This document shows, in pieces, positions 49,681 through 57,877 of a stretch of 64,000 nucleotides of DNA. Source of the stretch: an uncultured Collinsella sp. (GTDB lineage Bacteria > Actinomycetota > Coriobacteriia > Coriobacteriales > Coriobacteriaceae). Location of the stretch: positions 620,001 to 684,000 of the forward strand of contig UQTV01000001.1 in assembly GCA_900544095.1 (NCBI GenBank), read 5' to 3'. Position numbers and translations under genes: made by a program. Within the stretch, counting starts at the first letter, position 1; the number at the start of each line of letters is the position of its first letter. The notes under the pieces were generated by a model. The model was not told where the DNA came from. It made no database searches and was given only the letters and a program-made list of their open reading frames with translations.

Positions 49681-50481
49681 CTAAACAAGTTGAAGATTGA
49701 TGACGATGACGCAGATGAGCAGCAACGCCGTCACCACCGCCGCCAACGCATCGCCGCGGCCAAATGCAAGCGCATGCAGGCGCGTGCGGCCCTGCTCGCC
49801 GTGATAGCAGCGTGCATCCATGGCAGCAGACAGCGTCTCGGCATGGCGGAACACGCCGGTGAACAGCGGAATCGCCACACTGCCGAGCATACGCACGCCG
49901 CCGAGCGGGCCCCCCGTCACGCGCGCACCGCGGCTCGCCTGCGCGTCCGCCGTCTGCTTCATCTCGGTGGCAAACTGCGGCATAAAGCGCAACGCGATAC
50001 CCATGATCATGCCGAGCTCGTGCGCAGGAAGTCCCACACGCGCAAACGATGCGAGCAGGCGCTCAAAGCCCGCGGTGAGGTCGAGCGTCGGCGTGGTGAG
50101 CGTGATAGCGCTCATACCGGCCATCATCAAGGTCAGGCGGCACGCCATAAAGACGGCGGAATGCAGCGAGCCCTCGCTTATCTGCAAAAAGCCGAGCTGC
50201 CACAGGATGCGCCCACTCTGATCGGTAAACAAGTTGAGCACCGCGACCACGACGACGATTGCCAGCAGCGGCGCCATCGACGACAGAACGCGACGAGCCG
50301 GCACCCGGGACACGGCATAGATCAGCACGACGAAAATTGCGACAGGAGCCAGTCCGCGGAAGCCGCCGACGGTCAGCGTCGTGATTAAAAACACAAAGCC
50401 CAGGAGCAGCTTGGTGCGCGGATCCAGGCGATGGATCGCACTATCGCTCGGATAGTAGCTGCCAAACGAAAACGCCTCCAT
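49681..50481 (-). CDS. ecfT: ECF transporter transmembrane subunit EcfT
   Basis: 266 residues with about five to six membrane segments; SSMAPLLAIVVVVAVLNLF is one. The cytoplasmic coupling helices contain the Ala-Arg-Gly type motif in ADAQASRGARVTGG and an equivalent near AMDARCYHGEQGRTRL, as in EcfT. It links the ATPases to the substrate-binding S component. The ATG shares a base with the EcfA stop (TAATG). Confidence 0.92.
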   Translation of the reverse strand: MEAFSFGSYYPSDSAIHRLDPRTKLLLGFVFLITTLTVGGFRGLAPVAIFVVLIYAVSRVPARRVLSSMAPLLAIVVVVAVLNLFTDQSGRILWQLGFLQISEGSLHSAVFMACRLTLMMAGMSAITLTTPTLDLTAGFERLLASFARVGLPAHELGMIMGIALRFMPQFATEMKQTADAQASRGARVTGGPLGGVRMLGSVAIPLFTGVFRHAETLSAAMDARCYHGEQGRTRLHALAFGRGDALAAVVTALLLICVIVINLQLV

Positions 50482-52385
50482 TAGCAGCCCTCCTCTCGCG
50501 CGACCGTCTTGGATTTAGCAATGTCCGCGACGTTAGAAGGACCGTCCGAGCGACCGATTAGCAGGTCCACCAACTCGTCTGCCAGCGACTCAACCGTATA
50601 GAGCCCGCCGCAACGCAGCGGCACGCCCGCCTCCGCGAGCGCCAACGCCATGCGCTGGGCAGCAGGTACGCCCAAGCCGATCGACTTGAGCTCATCGGCA
50701 TGTGCAAACACCTGCGCGGGGGTTCCCTCTGCAAACACCGCACCTTCGTTCATCACGACGATGCGGTCGCAGCAATTGGCCAGGTCATCCATACTATGCG
50801 AAACCATGACAACGGTCAGGCCATCGCGGTGAAGTCGATCGATAAGCTCAAGGAAATCCCTGTGCGCAGCCGGATCGAGCCCCGCCATGGGTTCATCGAG
50901 CACCAGGACTTCGGGCTCCATGGCGAGCACACCGGCGAATGCCACACGCCGTTGCTGACCGCCCGAAAGCTCAAAGGGACTCTTGTCGCCGACCGTAGAA
51001 AGGTCGAGGCCCACGCGCGAGAGCGACGACTCGACGCGACGGTCGACTTCATCTTGCGGCAAGCCAAGGTTGTGCGGGCCAAACGCCACGTCCTGCGTCA
51101 CGGTTTCGGCAAACAGCTGACGCTCGGGATATTGAAACACCACGCCGACCTTGGCCTTAACCGCGGCGGCATCTTTCTTGTTTGCCAGGTCGAGCCCCAG
51201 CGCGCGAACGAATCCCTCCTGGGGGCGAATCAAACCGTTGAGATGCTGGACTAGCGTCGACTTACCCGAACCGGTATGACCTGCCAAGCCCAGGAACTCG
51301 CCGCGACGCACCGTCAGCGATACATCGCGCAGCGCCCACGGGCTGCTGGGGTCGTTTCCCCAGAGAGCCTGTTTATTCGATTTGCCCGCAGTGGCCGAGC
51401 GCTTGCGCCATCGACGGCGCTCGCGGGCACTCAGCGAGTAACTATGCGAGAGGTGCGAAATCTCGATGACGGGCTCCGACACGGCTGTCCCGTCGGTTGC
51501 AGAGGAGACGTTGTCGAGCACACGAGAATCGGATGCAGAAGGCCGCCCTGCGGTGTCTTCCCCACTCCGGTCGGCATATACCTGCGCAATCTCGGCGACC
51601 ATATCCGCCTCGCGCACCCGCGCATGAACGGGCACGCCCTTCGCACGAAGCGCCATGCCCAAGCAGCACGACGCCGGCATATCCAGGTTGAGCTCCACGA
51701 GCCCATCTGCCCGCGTCAGAATCTCCTCGGGCGTACCGAGCATGGCAACGCGCCCCGCCCGAAACACCGCGACACGATCGGCCTCGGCGGCCTCTTCCAT
51801 AAAGTGCGTAATCATCACGATGGTCATGCCGCGTTCGTGCAGCACGTGACAGGCCTTCATAAGGCCCTTGCGCCCGCGCGGATCGAGCATCGAGGACGCC
51901 TCGTCCAAAATGAGCACGCGCGGTTCCATGGCGAGCACACCGGCAAGCGCCACACGCTGCTTTTGACCGCCCGAAAGCGCATGGGTCTCGTGGCGCTCAA
52001 AGCCCACCAGGCCCACGCCCTTCAGCGCCTCGCGTACGCGCTGCGCAATTTGCGCCGATGGCACGCCAAGGTTTTCGGGACCGAACGCAACGTCATCTTC
52101 GACAAGCGTTGCCACCAGCTGGTCGTCGGGATTCTGGAACACCATGCCTGCGGTCGAACGAATGTCGTAGACCAGCTCGGGATCGGACGCATCCATACCG
52201 TTGATACGTACCGTGCCCGCATCGGGCTGCAGCAGCGCATTCAGATGCTTGGCAAACGTCGACTTGCCCGACCCATTGCCACCGAGGATGCAGAAAAACT
52301 CCCCGTCCTCGATGTTCAGATCGACGCCGTCGAGTGCCGGTACGGCACCGTCATAGCTAAAGGAAACGCCCCGACACTCAATCAT
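50481..52385 (-). CDS. ecfA: fused ECF transporter ATP-binding protein (EcfA1-EcfA2)
   Basis: 634 residues with two complete ABC ATPase domains in one chain. Domain 1 has Walker A GGNGSGKST, signature LSGGQKQRVALAG and Walker B LILDEASSMLDP. Domain 2 (from about residue 310) has GHTGSGKST, LSGGQQRRVAFAG and VLVLDEPMAGLDP. Most ECF systems use two separate subunits, so this is a natural fusion seen in some Actinobacteria. A linker of about 60 residues (290-350) joins them. It overlaps the S-component stop by 4 bases. Confidence 0.95.
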   Translation of the reverse strand: MIECRGVSFSYDGAVPALDGVDLNIEDGEFFCILGGNGSGKSTFAKHLNALLQPDAGTVRINGMDASDPELVYDIRSTAGMVFQNPDDQLVATLVEDDVAFGPENLGVPSAQIAQRVREALKGVGLVGFERHETHALSGGQKQRVALAGVLAMEPRVLILDEASSMLDPRGRKGLMKACHVLHERGMTIVMITHFMEEAAEADRVAVFRAGRVAMLGTPEEILTRADGLVELNLDMPASCCLGMALRAKGVPVHARVREADMVAEIAQVYADRSGEDTAGRPSASDSRVLDNVSSATDGTAVSEPVIEISHLSHSYSLSARERRRWRKRSATAGKSNKQALWGNDPSSPWALRDVSLTVRRGEFLGLAGHTGSGKSTLVQHLNGLIRPQEGFVRALGLDLANKKDAAAVKAKVGVVFQYPERQLFAETVTQDVAFGPHNLGLPQDEVDRRVESSLSRVGLDLSTVGDKSPFELSGGQQRRVAFAGVLAMEPEVLVLDEPMAGLDPAAHRDFLELIDRLHRDGLTVVMVSHSMDDLANCCDRIVVMNEGAVFAEGTPAQVFAHADELKSIGLGVPAAQRMALALAEAGVPLRCGGLYTVESLADELVDLLIGRSDGPSNVADIAKSKTVAREEGC

Positions 52386-52972
52386 GCGCGGCCTTTGACC
52401 TGGTCCTTTTTAGGCGTGATGAGGTTGGAGACTGCTTTATACACCGCTAGCGTCAACACCGAGTTAAGCACGGTCTTGATAAGGTTGAACGGCAGCACGG
52501 CAGGAATCATAAGCGGGGCGATCACATCGACCGAGCCATACCAGAACCATACGCCAATGGTAAGGTTTGCGACCATAGACAACGCCGTAGCGGCAATGAC
52601 GCCGAGCACCAGGCCAATCACGGCACCCTTATAGGTATGCATCTTCTGGTAGACGATAGCCGCGGGCAGAATGTAGCCCAGCGTGGCAACCAGGTTCATA
52701 AGCGCGCCGACCCAGTCACCCGTGGTGAGCGCATGGATTACGATCGCCATGGCGGCAACAGCAGTGCCGGCACCAGGACCATACGCAAACCCGCACACCA
52801 TCGCCGGCACCAGCGACGGGTCATACGTCAAAAACGGCGCCGAGGGAAGAATGGGCAGCTGCACATACATAAACAGGGCGCCCAAGGCGCACATCAGCGC
52901 CATGGTAACGAGCTGTTTGGTGCTCCACCTATTCGTGTTCTCAAAATGGATATGCTGCGACTGTTCAGACAT
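52382..52972 (-). CDS. ECF transporter S component, riboflavin type (RibU-like)
   Basis: 196 residues with six membrane segments. The N-terminal LVTMALMCALGALFMYVQ carries the Ala-x3-Ala pattern that docks on EcfT, and LTYDPSLVPAMVCGFAYGPGAG is typical of RibU-type S components. An FMN riboswitch sits directly upstream, which strongly points to riboflavin as the substrate. The ATG at 52972 follows AGGTG at about 8 bases; a GTG three codons up is possible. Confidence 0.88.
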   Translation of the reverse strand: MSEQSQHIHFENTNRWSTKQLVTMALMCALGALFMYVQLPILPSAPFLTYDPSLVPAMVCGFAYGPGAGTAVAAMAIVIHALTTGDWVGALMNLVATLGYILPAAIVYQKMHTYKGAVIGLVLGVIAATALSMVANLTIGVWFWYGSVDVIAPLMIPAVLPFNLIKTVLNSVLTLAVYKAVSNLITPKKDQVKGRA

Positions 52973-52987
52973 TAAGATCACCTGCCT

Positions 52988-53165
52988 CTTTCATCCGGAC
53001 TCTAACCGTTGGTACTGGGATCTCACCAGTTCAGCCGGCATGCGAACCAACACACGCTCGGGTCGCGGACTCATCGGCTCGGTCGCAGACGCCTCGCCTG
53101 CTCCGCGGCACCCCTTTGGCACCGCCCGATTTACCGCCAGTGGGGAATTCCACCCCGCCCTGAAA
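52988..53165 (-). ncRNA. FMN riboswitch (RFN element)
   Basis: On the minus strand the 5' core GGGGTGGAATTCCCCACTGG and CGGTA begins near 53160, and the 3' core ACGGTTAGAGTCCGGATG ends near 52988. The conserved pieces of the six-helix FMN aptamer are in the right order. It controls the riboflavin ECF operon 52972-49681. Confidence 0.93.
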
Positions 53166-53242
53166 CAGCACTTGCAAGTGTAGCACGAGCAATCGTTCGC
53201 GCAAGTATGCCGAGGGTAATTTGTGGTGGGGATCAGTTGCCA

Positions 53243-53424
53243 CAACAACCACGTTCCCCACCCATCCCAAAGTAGCGCGCCTTTCGCGCAAAGCGCGAAA
53301 CAGCGAAGGGGACAAGCCACTGCAACAACCACATCCTCCACTCGCCCCAAAGCGGCGCGCCTTTCGCGGCAAAGCCACGAAACAGCGACCGGGACACGTA
53401 TTCCCAACAACCAAGTCCTCCGCC
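53243..53424. repeat. three ~80-bp tandem repeats
   Basis: CAACAACC starts units at 53243, 53323 and 53405, giving periods of 80 and 82 bp. Units 1 and 2 share GCGCGCCTTTCGCG, a short TTCGCG/CGCGAA hairpin, AACAGCGA and GGGGACA or GGGACA; unit 3 is short and diverged. No gene is present. Confidence 0.8.
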
Positions 53425-53451
53425 CACGCCGACCTCAAGGCCGTAAACGCA

Positions 53452-53595
53452 GGGAATCCGGGGGCGTGACGGGGGTTTCTCTCCGGAATATTCCGCAGGA
53501 CGCAAAGAGGCTCCGCAGCGCGAAGCGCGATGCGGAGCCTCTTTGCATGTCCGAGGACGTTCCGGAGAGAAACCCCGTCACGCCCCCGGATTCCC
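53452..53595. repeat. 144-bp near-perfect inverted repeat after groEL
   Basis: Outer arms GGGAATCCGGGGGCGTGAC and GTCACGCCCCCGGATTCCC, continuing inward through GGGTTTCTCTCCGGAA and AGAGGCTCCGCA on each side to a centre near 53523. It is 26 bp after the groEL stop on the minus strand. Long enough to act as a terminator hairpin or a non-autonomous element. Confidence 0.9.
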
Positions 53596-53621
53596 GGTGG
53601 GAGTTCTAGACCTTGTCGGCC

Positions 53622-55259
53622 TTAGTACATACCGCCGCCCTGCTGACCAGCGGTAGCAGCAGCGATAGCGTCCTCAAGCTGAGTGTTTTTGGGCACATCG
53701 GAGACGGTAGCCTCGGTGATGAGGATCAGGCTGGCGACAGAAGCAGCGTTCTGCAGGGTGACGCGGCTGACCTTGACGGGGTCGAGGACGCCCATCTCGA
53801 TCATGTCGCCCCACTCGCCGTTGGCAGAGTTGAGACCCTGGCCGGCGGGCAGCTCGGCAACCTTGTCGACCACGACAGCGCCCTCAAAGCCAGCGTTCTT
53901 GGCGATAGTAGCGACCGGAGCGGTCAGAGCCTTCTTGACGATATCGACGCCGATCTTCTCCTCGGGGTCGTCGATCTCGACAGCATCGAGCGCAGGAGCA
54001 GCGTCCATGAAAGCGACGCCGCCACCGGCGACAATGCCCTCCTCGACAGCAGCGCGGGTAGCCTGCAGGGCATCCTCGACGCGGTGCTTGATCTCCTTGA
54101 GCTCGGACTCGGTAGCAGCGCCGACCTTGATGACGGCAACGCCACCGGAGAGCTTGGCCAGGCGCTCCTGGAGCTTCTCACGGTCGAAGTCAGAGGTGGT
54201 GTTCTCCATCTCGCCCTTGATCTGAGCGATGCGGGCGTCGATGGCCTCCTTGGAGCCAGCGCCGCCGACGACGACGGTGTTGTCCTTGGAGATAGTGACG
54301 GACTTAGCGGTACCGAGCATATCGGCGGTGATGTCAGCGACCTTCACGCCCAGCTCGTCCAGAGCGGCCTGGCCACCGGTGAGGACGGCGATGTCCTCGA
54401 GGATGCGCTTGCGGCGATCGCCGTAGCCCGGGGCCTTGACGGCGCAGACGTTGAGAGCGCCACGAATCTTGTTGAGGACCAGGGTCGGCAGAGCCTCGCC
54501 GTCGATGTCCTCAGCGATGATGAGCAGGCCACGGCCGGCGCGCTGGACAGCCTCGAGAACAGGCATGATGTCCTGAACGCTGGAGATCTTCTGGTCGGTG
54601 ATGAGGATGTACGGATCCTTCATCACGGCCTCCATGCGGTCGTTGTCCGTGACGAAATAAGCGGAGACATAGCCCTTGTCGAACTGCATGCCCTCGACGG
54701 TGTCGATGGTGATGTCGAACGTCTGGGAATCCTCGACGGTGATGACGCCGTCCTTGCCCACGACCTCCATGGCCTCGGCGATCTTCTCGCCGACCTCGGG
54801 GTCACCGGCGGAGATGGTACCGACGGAAGCAATCTGCTCCTTGGTCTCGACCGGCTTGGCCTGCTTCTTCATCTCGGCGACGGCGGCGTTGACGGCCTTG
54901 TCAATGCCGCGACGGATGGCCAGCGGGTTGGCGCCAGCGGCGACGTTGCGCAGACCGTCGTTGACGATGGCCTGGGCGAGCAGGGTTGCGGTGGTGGTGC
55001 CGTCACCCACGGTGTCGTTGGTCTTGGTGGCGACCTCCTTCACCAGCTGGGCACCCATGTTCTCGATGTTGTCCTCGAGCTCAATCTCCTTGGCGACGGA
55101 AACGCCGTCGTTGGTGATGGTCGGAGCACCGAACGTGCGCTGCAGCGCGACATAGCGACCCTTGGGGCCCATAGTGACGGTAACGGCGTCGGCCAGAGTG
55201 TTGACACCCTTGGCGAGCTTAGCGCGGGCATCGGTGTTGAACGTAATGTTCTTTGCCAT
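53622..55259 (-). CDS. groEL: chaperonin GroEL
   Basis: 545 residues, full length. VTMGPKGRYVALQ, NDGVSVAKEIELED, VGDGTTTATLLAQ, and GAGSKEAIDARIAQIK mark the ATPase and apical domains. The C-terminus is a short GGGMY instead of long GGM repeats. It refolds proteins with GroES. The ATG at 55259 follows GGAGG by 8 bases. Only 95 bp separates it from groES. No CIRCE operator was found upstream of the operon. Confidence 0.98.
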   Translation of the reverse strand: MAKNITFNTDARAKLAKGVNTLADAVTVTMGPKGRYVALQRTFGAPTITNDGVSVAKEIELEDNIENMGAQLVKEVATKTNDTVGDGTTTATLLAQAIVNDGLRNVAAGANPLAIRRGIDKAVNAAVAEMKKQAKPVETKEQIASVGTISAGDPEVGEKIAEAMEVVGKDGVITVEDSQTFDITIDTVEGMQFDKGYVSAYFVTDNDRMEAVMKDPYILITDQKISSVQDIMPVLEAVQRAGRGLLIIAEDIDGEALPTLVLNKIRGALNVCAVKAPGYGDRRKRILEDIAVLTGGQAALDELGVKVADITADMLGTAKSVTISKDNTVVVGGAGSKEAIDARIAQIKGEMENTTSDFDREKLQERLAKLSGGVAVIKVGAATESELKEIKHRVEDALQATRAAVEEGIVAGGGVAFMDAAPALDAVEIDDPEEKIGVDIVKKALTAPVATIAKNAGFEGAVVVDKVAELPAGQGLNSANGEWGDMIEMGVLDPVKVSRVTLQNAASVASLILITEATVSDVPKNTQLEDAIAAATAGQQGGGMY

Positions 55260-55354
55260 GGTAGGTAATCCTCCAAAAGAAACGTGACTCGCGCCGCCGC
55301 ACCGAGTCATTTGCGGCGGGCGCGTTCAAAGACGAATCAGAGATTCTGACGAGA

Positions 55355-55648
55355 CTAGGCCTCGACGACAGCGTAGATGTCGTCGGCGCGCATCAGCAGA
55401 TACTTCTCGCCGTCGACCTTGACCTCGTTGCCACCGAACTTACCGTAGATGACAACGTCACCGACCTTGACGTCCATGGGGATGCGCTCACCCTTGTCGT
55501 TGACCTTGCCGGCGCCAACGGCAACGATGGTGCCGCGCTGCGGCTTCTCCTGGGCGTTGCTGGCGATATACAGACCAGAAGCGGTCTTCTGCTCGGCCTC
55601 GTCGGGCTTGACCAGAACACGATCTGCAAGCGGCTTCAAAGACGACAT
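55355..55648 (-). CDS. groES: co-chaperonin GroES
   Basis: 97 residues with LKPLADRVLVKPDEAEQKT, the mobile loop (TASGLYIASNAQEKPQ) and GKVNDKGERIPMDVKVGDVVIYGKFGG in two parts. It caps GroEL. First gene of the groES-groEL operon. AGGAGG lies upstream of the ATG. Its upstream region (55649-55785) ends at a very large inverted repeat. Confidence 0.98.
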   Translation of the reverse strand: MSSLKPLADRVLVKPDEAEQKTASGLYIASNAQEKPQRGTIVAVGAGKVNDKGERIPMDVKVGDVVIYGKFGGNEVKVDGEKYLLMRADDIYAVVEA

Positions 55649-55785
55649 GCTTGTCTCCTCCTTTTTGGGCCGCGTGGTTATGCCACGCGAATTAACCCTT
55701 TTTGTTTGCGTACGCGTTGAATGGTACCCACGAATGGCGGGTTATACAACACGGAGTCAAAAAATCTTATTTTTTGGCACTTAGA

Positions 55786-55984
55786 TTTTCTGAATGCCGG
55801 GGGATAACCTAACGGTGGCTCCCGGGGCGGACCGGAGGGCATGTAGTTTGCTGCTCTACAGTCCTGCGCAAGACGGAAAGCACATTAAGTGCTTTCCTTT
55901 GCGTGCGGAACTCGCGACAAACTTCATGCCCTCCGGTCCGCCCAGGGAGCCAGGTTAACTAATTCGGGCCCGGCATTCAGAAAA
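55786..55984. repeat. 199-bp inverted repeat upstream of groES
   Basis: Outer arms TTTTCTGAATGCCGG (55786-55800) and CCGGCATTCAGAAAA (55970-55984), then GGGCGGACCGGAGGGCATG paired with CATGCCCTCCGGTCCGCCC. A separate inner hairpin GGAAAGCAC / GTGCTTTCC occupies the centre. No reading frame is present. It may be a MITE or a large structured RNA. Confidence 0.9.
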
Positions 55985-56025
55985 GTCAGTGCAGCAAAAT
56001 GGCGATGCAGATGGTGCGAACAAGA

Positions 56026-56054
56026 AAGGGGCACGTTGCAGAAACGCGCCCCTT
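56026..56054 (-). terminator. amidohydrolase terminator
   Basis: AAGGGGCGC / GCCCCTT stem 17 bp after the stop on the minus strand, followed by TCTTGTT. Confidence 0.75.
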
Positions 56055-56071
56055 ATGGGTGGGGTATGGGG

Positions 56072-57709
56072 CTAGCGCTCGTAGATCAGGTTGCCGGCTA
56101 GGTAGGTGGCTTGGACTTTGGTGGCTTGGAGTTCTTGGGGGTCGATGGTGAGTGGGTTTTGGTCCAGGACTACCAGGTCGGCGTATTTGCCGGGTTCTAG
56201 GCTGCCGAGGTTTTGCTCGTCGCCCGCTGCATAGGCGCTGCCCAGGGTGTAGTTGCGCAGAGCCGTTGCCGCATCGATACGCTCGCTCGGCAACCAGCCG
56301 CCCTCGGGCCAGTGGCTTTTGGGGTCTTGGCGCGTAATAGCCGTGTAGAGCACGTTCATGCTGGTAACAGGCGTGATGGGGCTGTCGGTACCGAAGGCTT
56401 GGCGAATGCCGCGCTGCTTATAGGTTGCAAACGGCCACATGATGCGGCTGCGCTCCATGCCCAAATCGCGCTCGGGGCCGCCCGGATCGAGCGTGATGTG
56501 GCAGGGCTGGCTCGAGGCGACCACGTTGAGCTTGCGCAGGCGGTCGATGTCCTCGGGCAGGAGGTTCTCCAGATGCTCGAGTGTGTTATGGCCGTGCTGG
56601 GGCAGGCCGTACAGGTCGGCGGCCTCCTCGAAGATATCCAGCGCGGCATGAATCGCACCGTCGCCGATGACGTGGATACGCACAGTGTGGCCGCGCTCCG
56701 CAGCCGCCAGAACCAGCTTACGCATGCGCTCGGCAGGAACTGTCAGACGGCCCTGGTCGCCCGGGAAGCGCGGATTGGTATAGGGCTCGGTGAGATATGC
56801 CGTGTGTTCGCTCGACACGCCGTCGAAGAACTGCTTAAAGCCCGGTGCCGAGAGCAGCGCGTTGTTCGCGTAGCGGGTCTGGAGTTCTTCCAAGCGCGAC
56901 TGGTCATCCAGCAGTGTGGGAAACAGATGGGCGCGGATGCCCAGCTTGCCGGAGGCCTGCAGCTTGTCGTAAACATCGTCGCGAATAAAGTCGCAGCCCG
57001 GCATGGGCATGAGCGACATATCGCAGATTGAGGTGATGCCTTGCTCGGCCATACGCTTCATCTGGTCGGCGTAAGCGCTCGCGATGCGGTCCTCGCCCAG
57101 CCACTCCAGGCAGCGCGGCAGCAGCTGCATAGCAGCCGCCTCGTGGGCGATACCCGTAAGCTCGCCATTTGCATCTTTGTCGTAACTGCCACCCGCCGGA
57201 GGCTCGCTATCGCGCGTAACGCCGAGCGCCTCGAGTGCGCGGCTGTTGAGCCACAGCGTGTGCCCGTCGCCCGAGTACATAACGCAGGGACGATCGGGAA
57301 ATGCCGCATCGAGGGAGGCCTTGGTAGGGTGCTCGGGCGGATCCCAGCGGTAATCGCGCCAACCCTGGGTCACGACCCAGGCGTCATCTGGCAAGCCTTT
57401 GGAAAACTCGAGCGCATGCTGCACCAATGCTGCCTCGGACGTGCCCATATCCATGAGCATGTACGGCGAGGAGCCAACCGAAGTATGGAAGAAATGCAGG
57501 TGCGCATCGTGGAAACCGGGGCAGACAAACTGCTCGCCGTAGTCGATAACCGGCGTGGCGGCAGGCGCGGCGGCAATCACGTCATCGGGCGCACCGACTG
57601 CGACGATACGGTCGCCTGCGATGGCAATCGCCAGCTCGCGGGCGGTATCGATGCCGTCTTGCGCGGTAAAGACGTTCTTGGAGCGGATAATCCGATCGAT
57701 ATGTTGCAT
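56072..57709 (-). CDS. amidohydrolase (YtcJ-like)
   Basis: About 545 residues. CPGFHDAHLHFF gives the HxH metal pair near residue 65, GDGAIHAAL and SSQPCHIT lie in the barrel, and FGTDSPITPVTSMNVLY has the conserved Asp. The C-terminal SLEPGKYADLVVLD is the family's closing strand. Such metal-dependent hydrolases act on amides or cyclic compounds; the substrate is unknown. Start codon is uncertain among three nearby ATGs (57721, 57715, 57709); 57709 has GGGG before it. An in-frame extension further upstream is antisense to the divergent gene and was rejected. Confidence 0.87.
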   Translation of the reverse strand: MQHIDRIIRSKNVFTAQDGIDTARELAIAIAGDRIVAVGAPDDVIAAAPAATPVIDYGEQFVCPGFHDAHLHFFHTSVGSSPYMLMDMGTSEAALVQHALEFSKGLPDDAWVVTQGWRDYRWDPPEHPTKASLDAAFPDRPCVMYSGDGHTLWLNSRALEALGVTRDSEPPAGGSYDKDANGELTGIAHEAAAMQLLPRCLEWLGEDRIASAYADQMKRMAEQGITSICDMSLMPMPGCDFIRDDVYDKLQASGKLGIRAHLFPTLLDDQSRLEELQTRYANNALLSAPGFKQFFDGVSSEHTAYLTEPYTNPRFPGDQGRLTVPAERMRKLVLAAAERGHTVRIHVIGDGAIHAALDIFEEAADLYGLPQHGHNTLEHLENLLPEDIDRLRKLNVVASSQPCHITLDPGGPERDLGMERSRIMWPFATYKQRGIRQAFGTDSPITPVTSMNVLYTAITRQDPKSHWPEGGWLPSERIDAATALRNYTLGSAYAAGDEQNLGSLEPGKYADLVVLDQNPLTIDPQELQATKVQATYLAGNLIYER

Positions 57710-57877
57710 GGGCATCCCCATCTCTGGCAGGAAATTCAACACCCCCGAGTGTACTCCCCCGCCCTTGTAACAAAACCCCAAGCGGCAAACGGCAACTTTA
57801 CCAGCCCTAGCGGCAGGTGGCATACTGGAGAGAGCCTGTACGATTTTGCGATCAACCCAGCAAGGAGCAAATCGACC

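Noticed and set aside
55649..55785. CIRCE or HAIR operator before groES
   Set aside because: No TTAGCACTC-N9-GAGTGCTAA or CTTGAGT-N7-ACTCAAG sequence is present; only loose similarity was seen.
57041..57877. N-terminal extension of the M20 frame
   Set aside because: It would overlap the divergent amidohydrolase; the ATG at 57878 has a good ribosome site and fits the family start.
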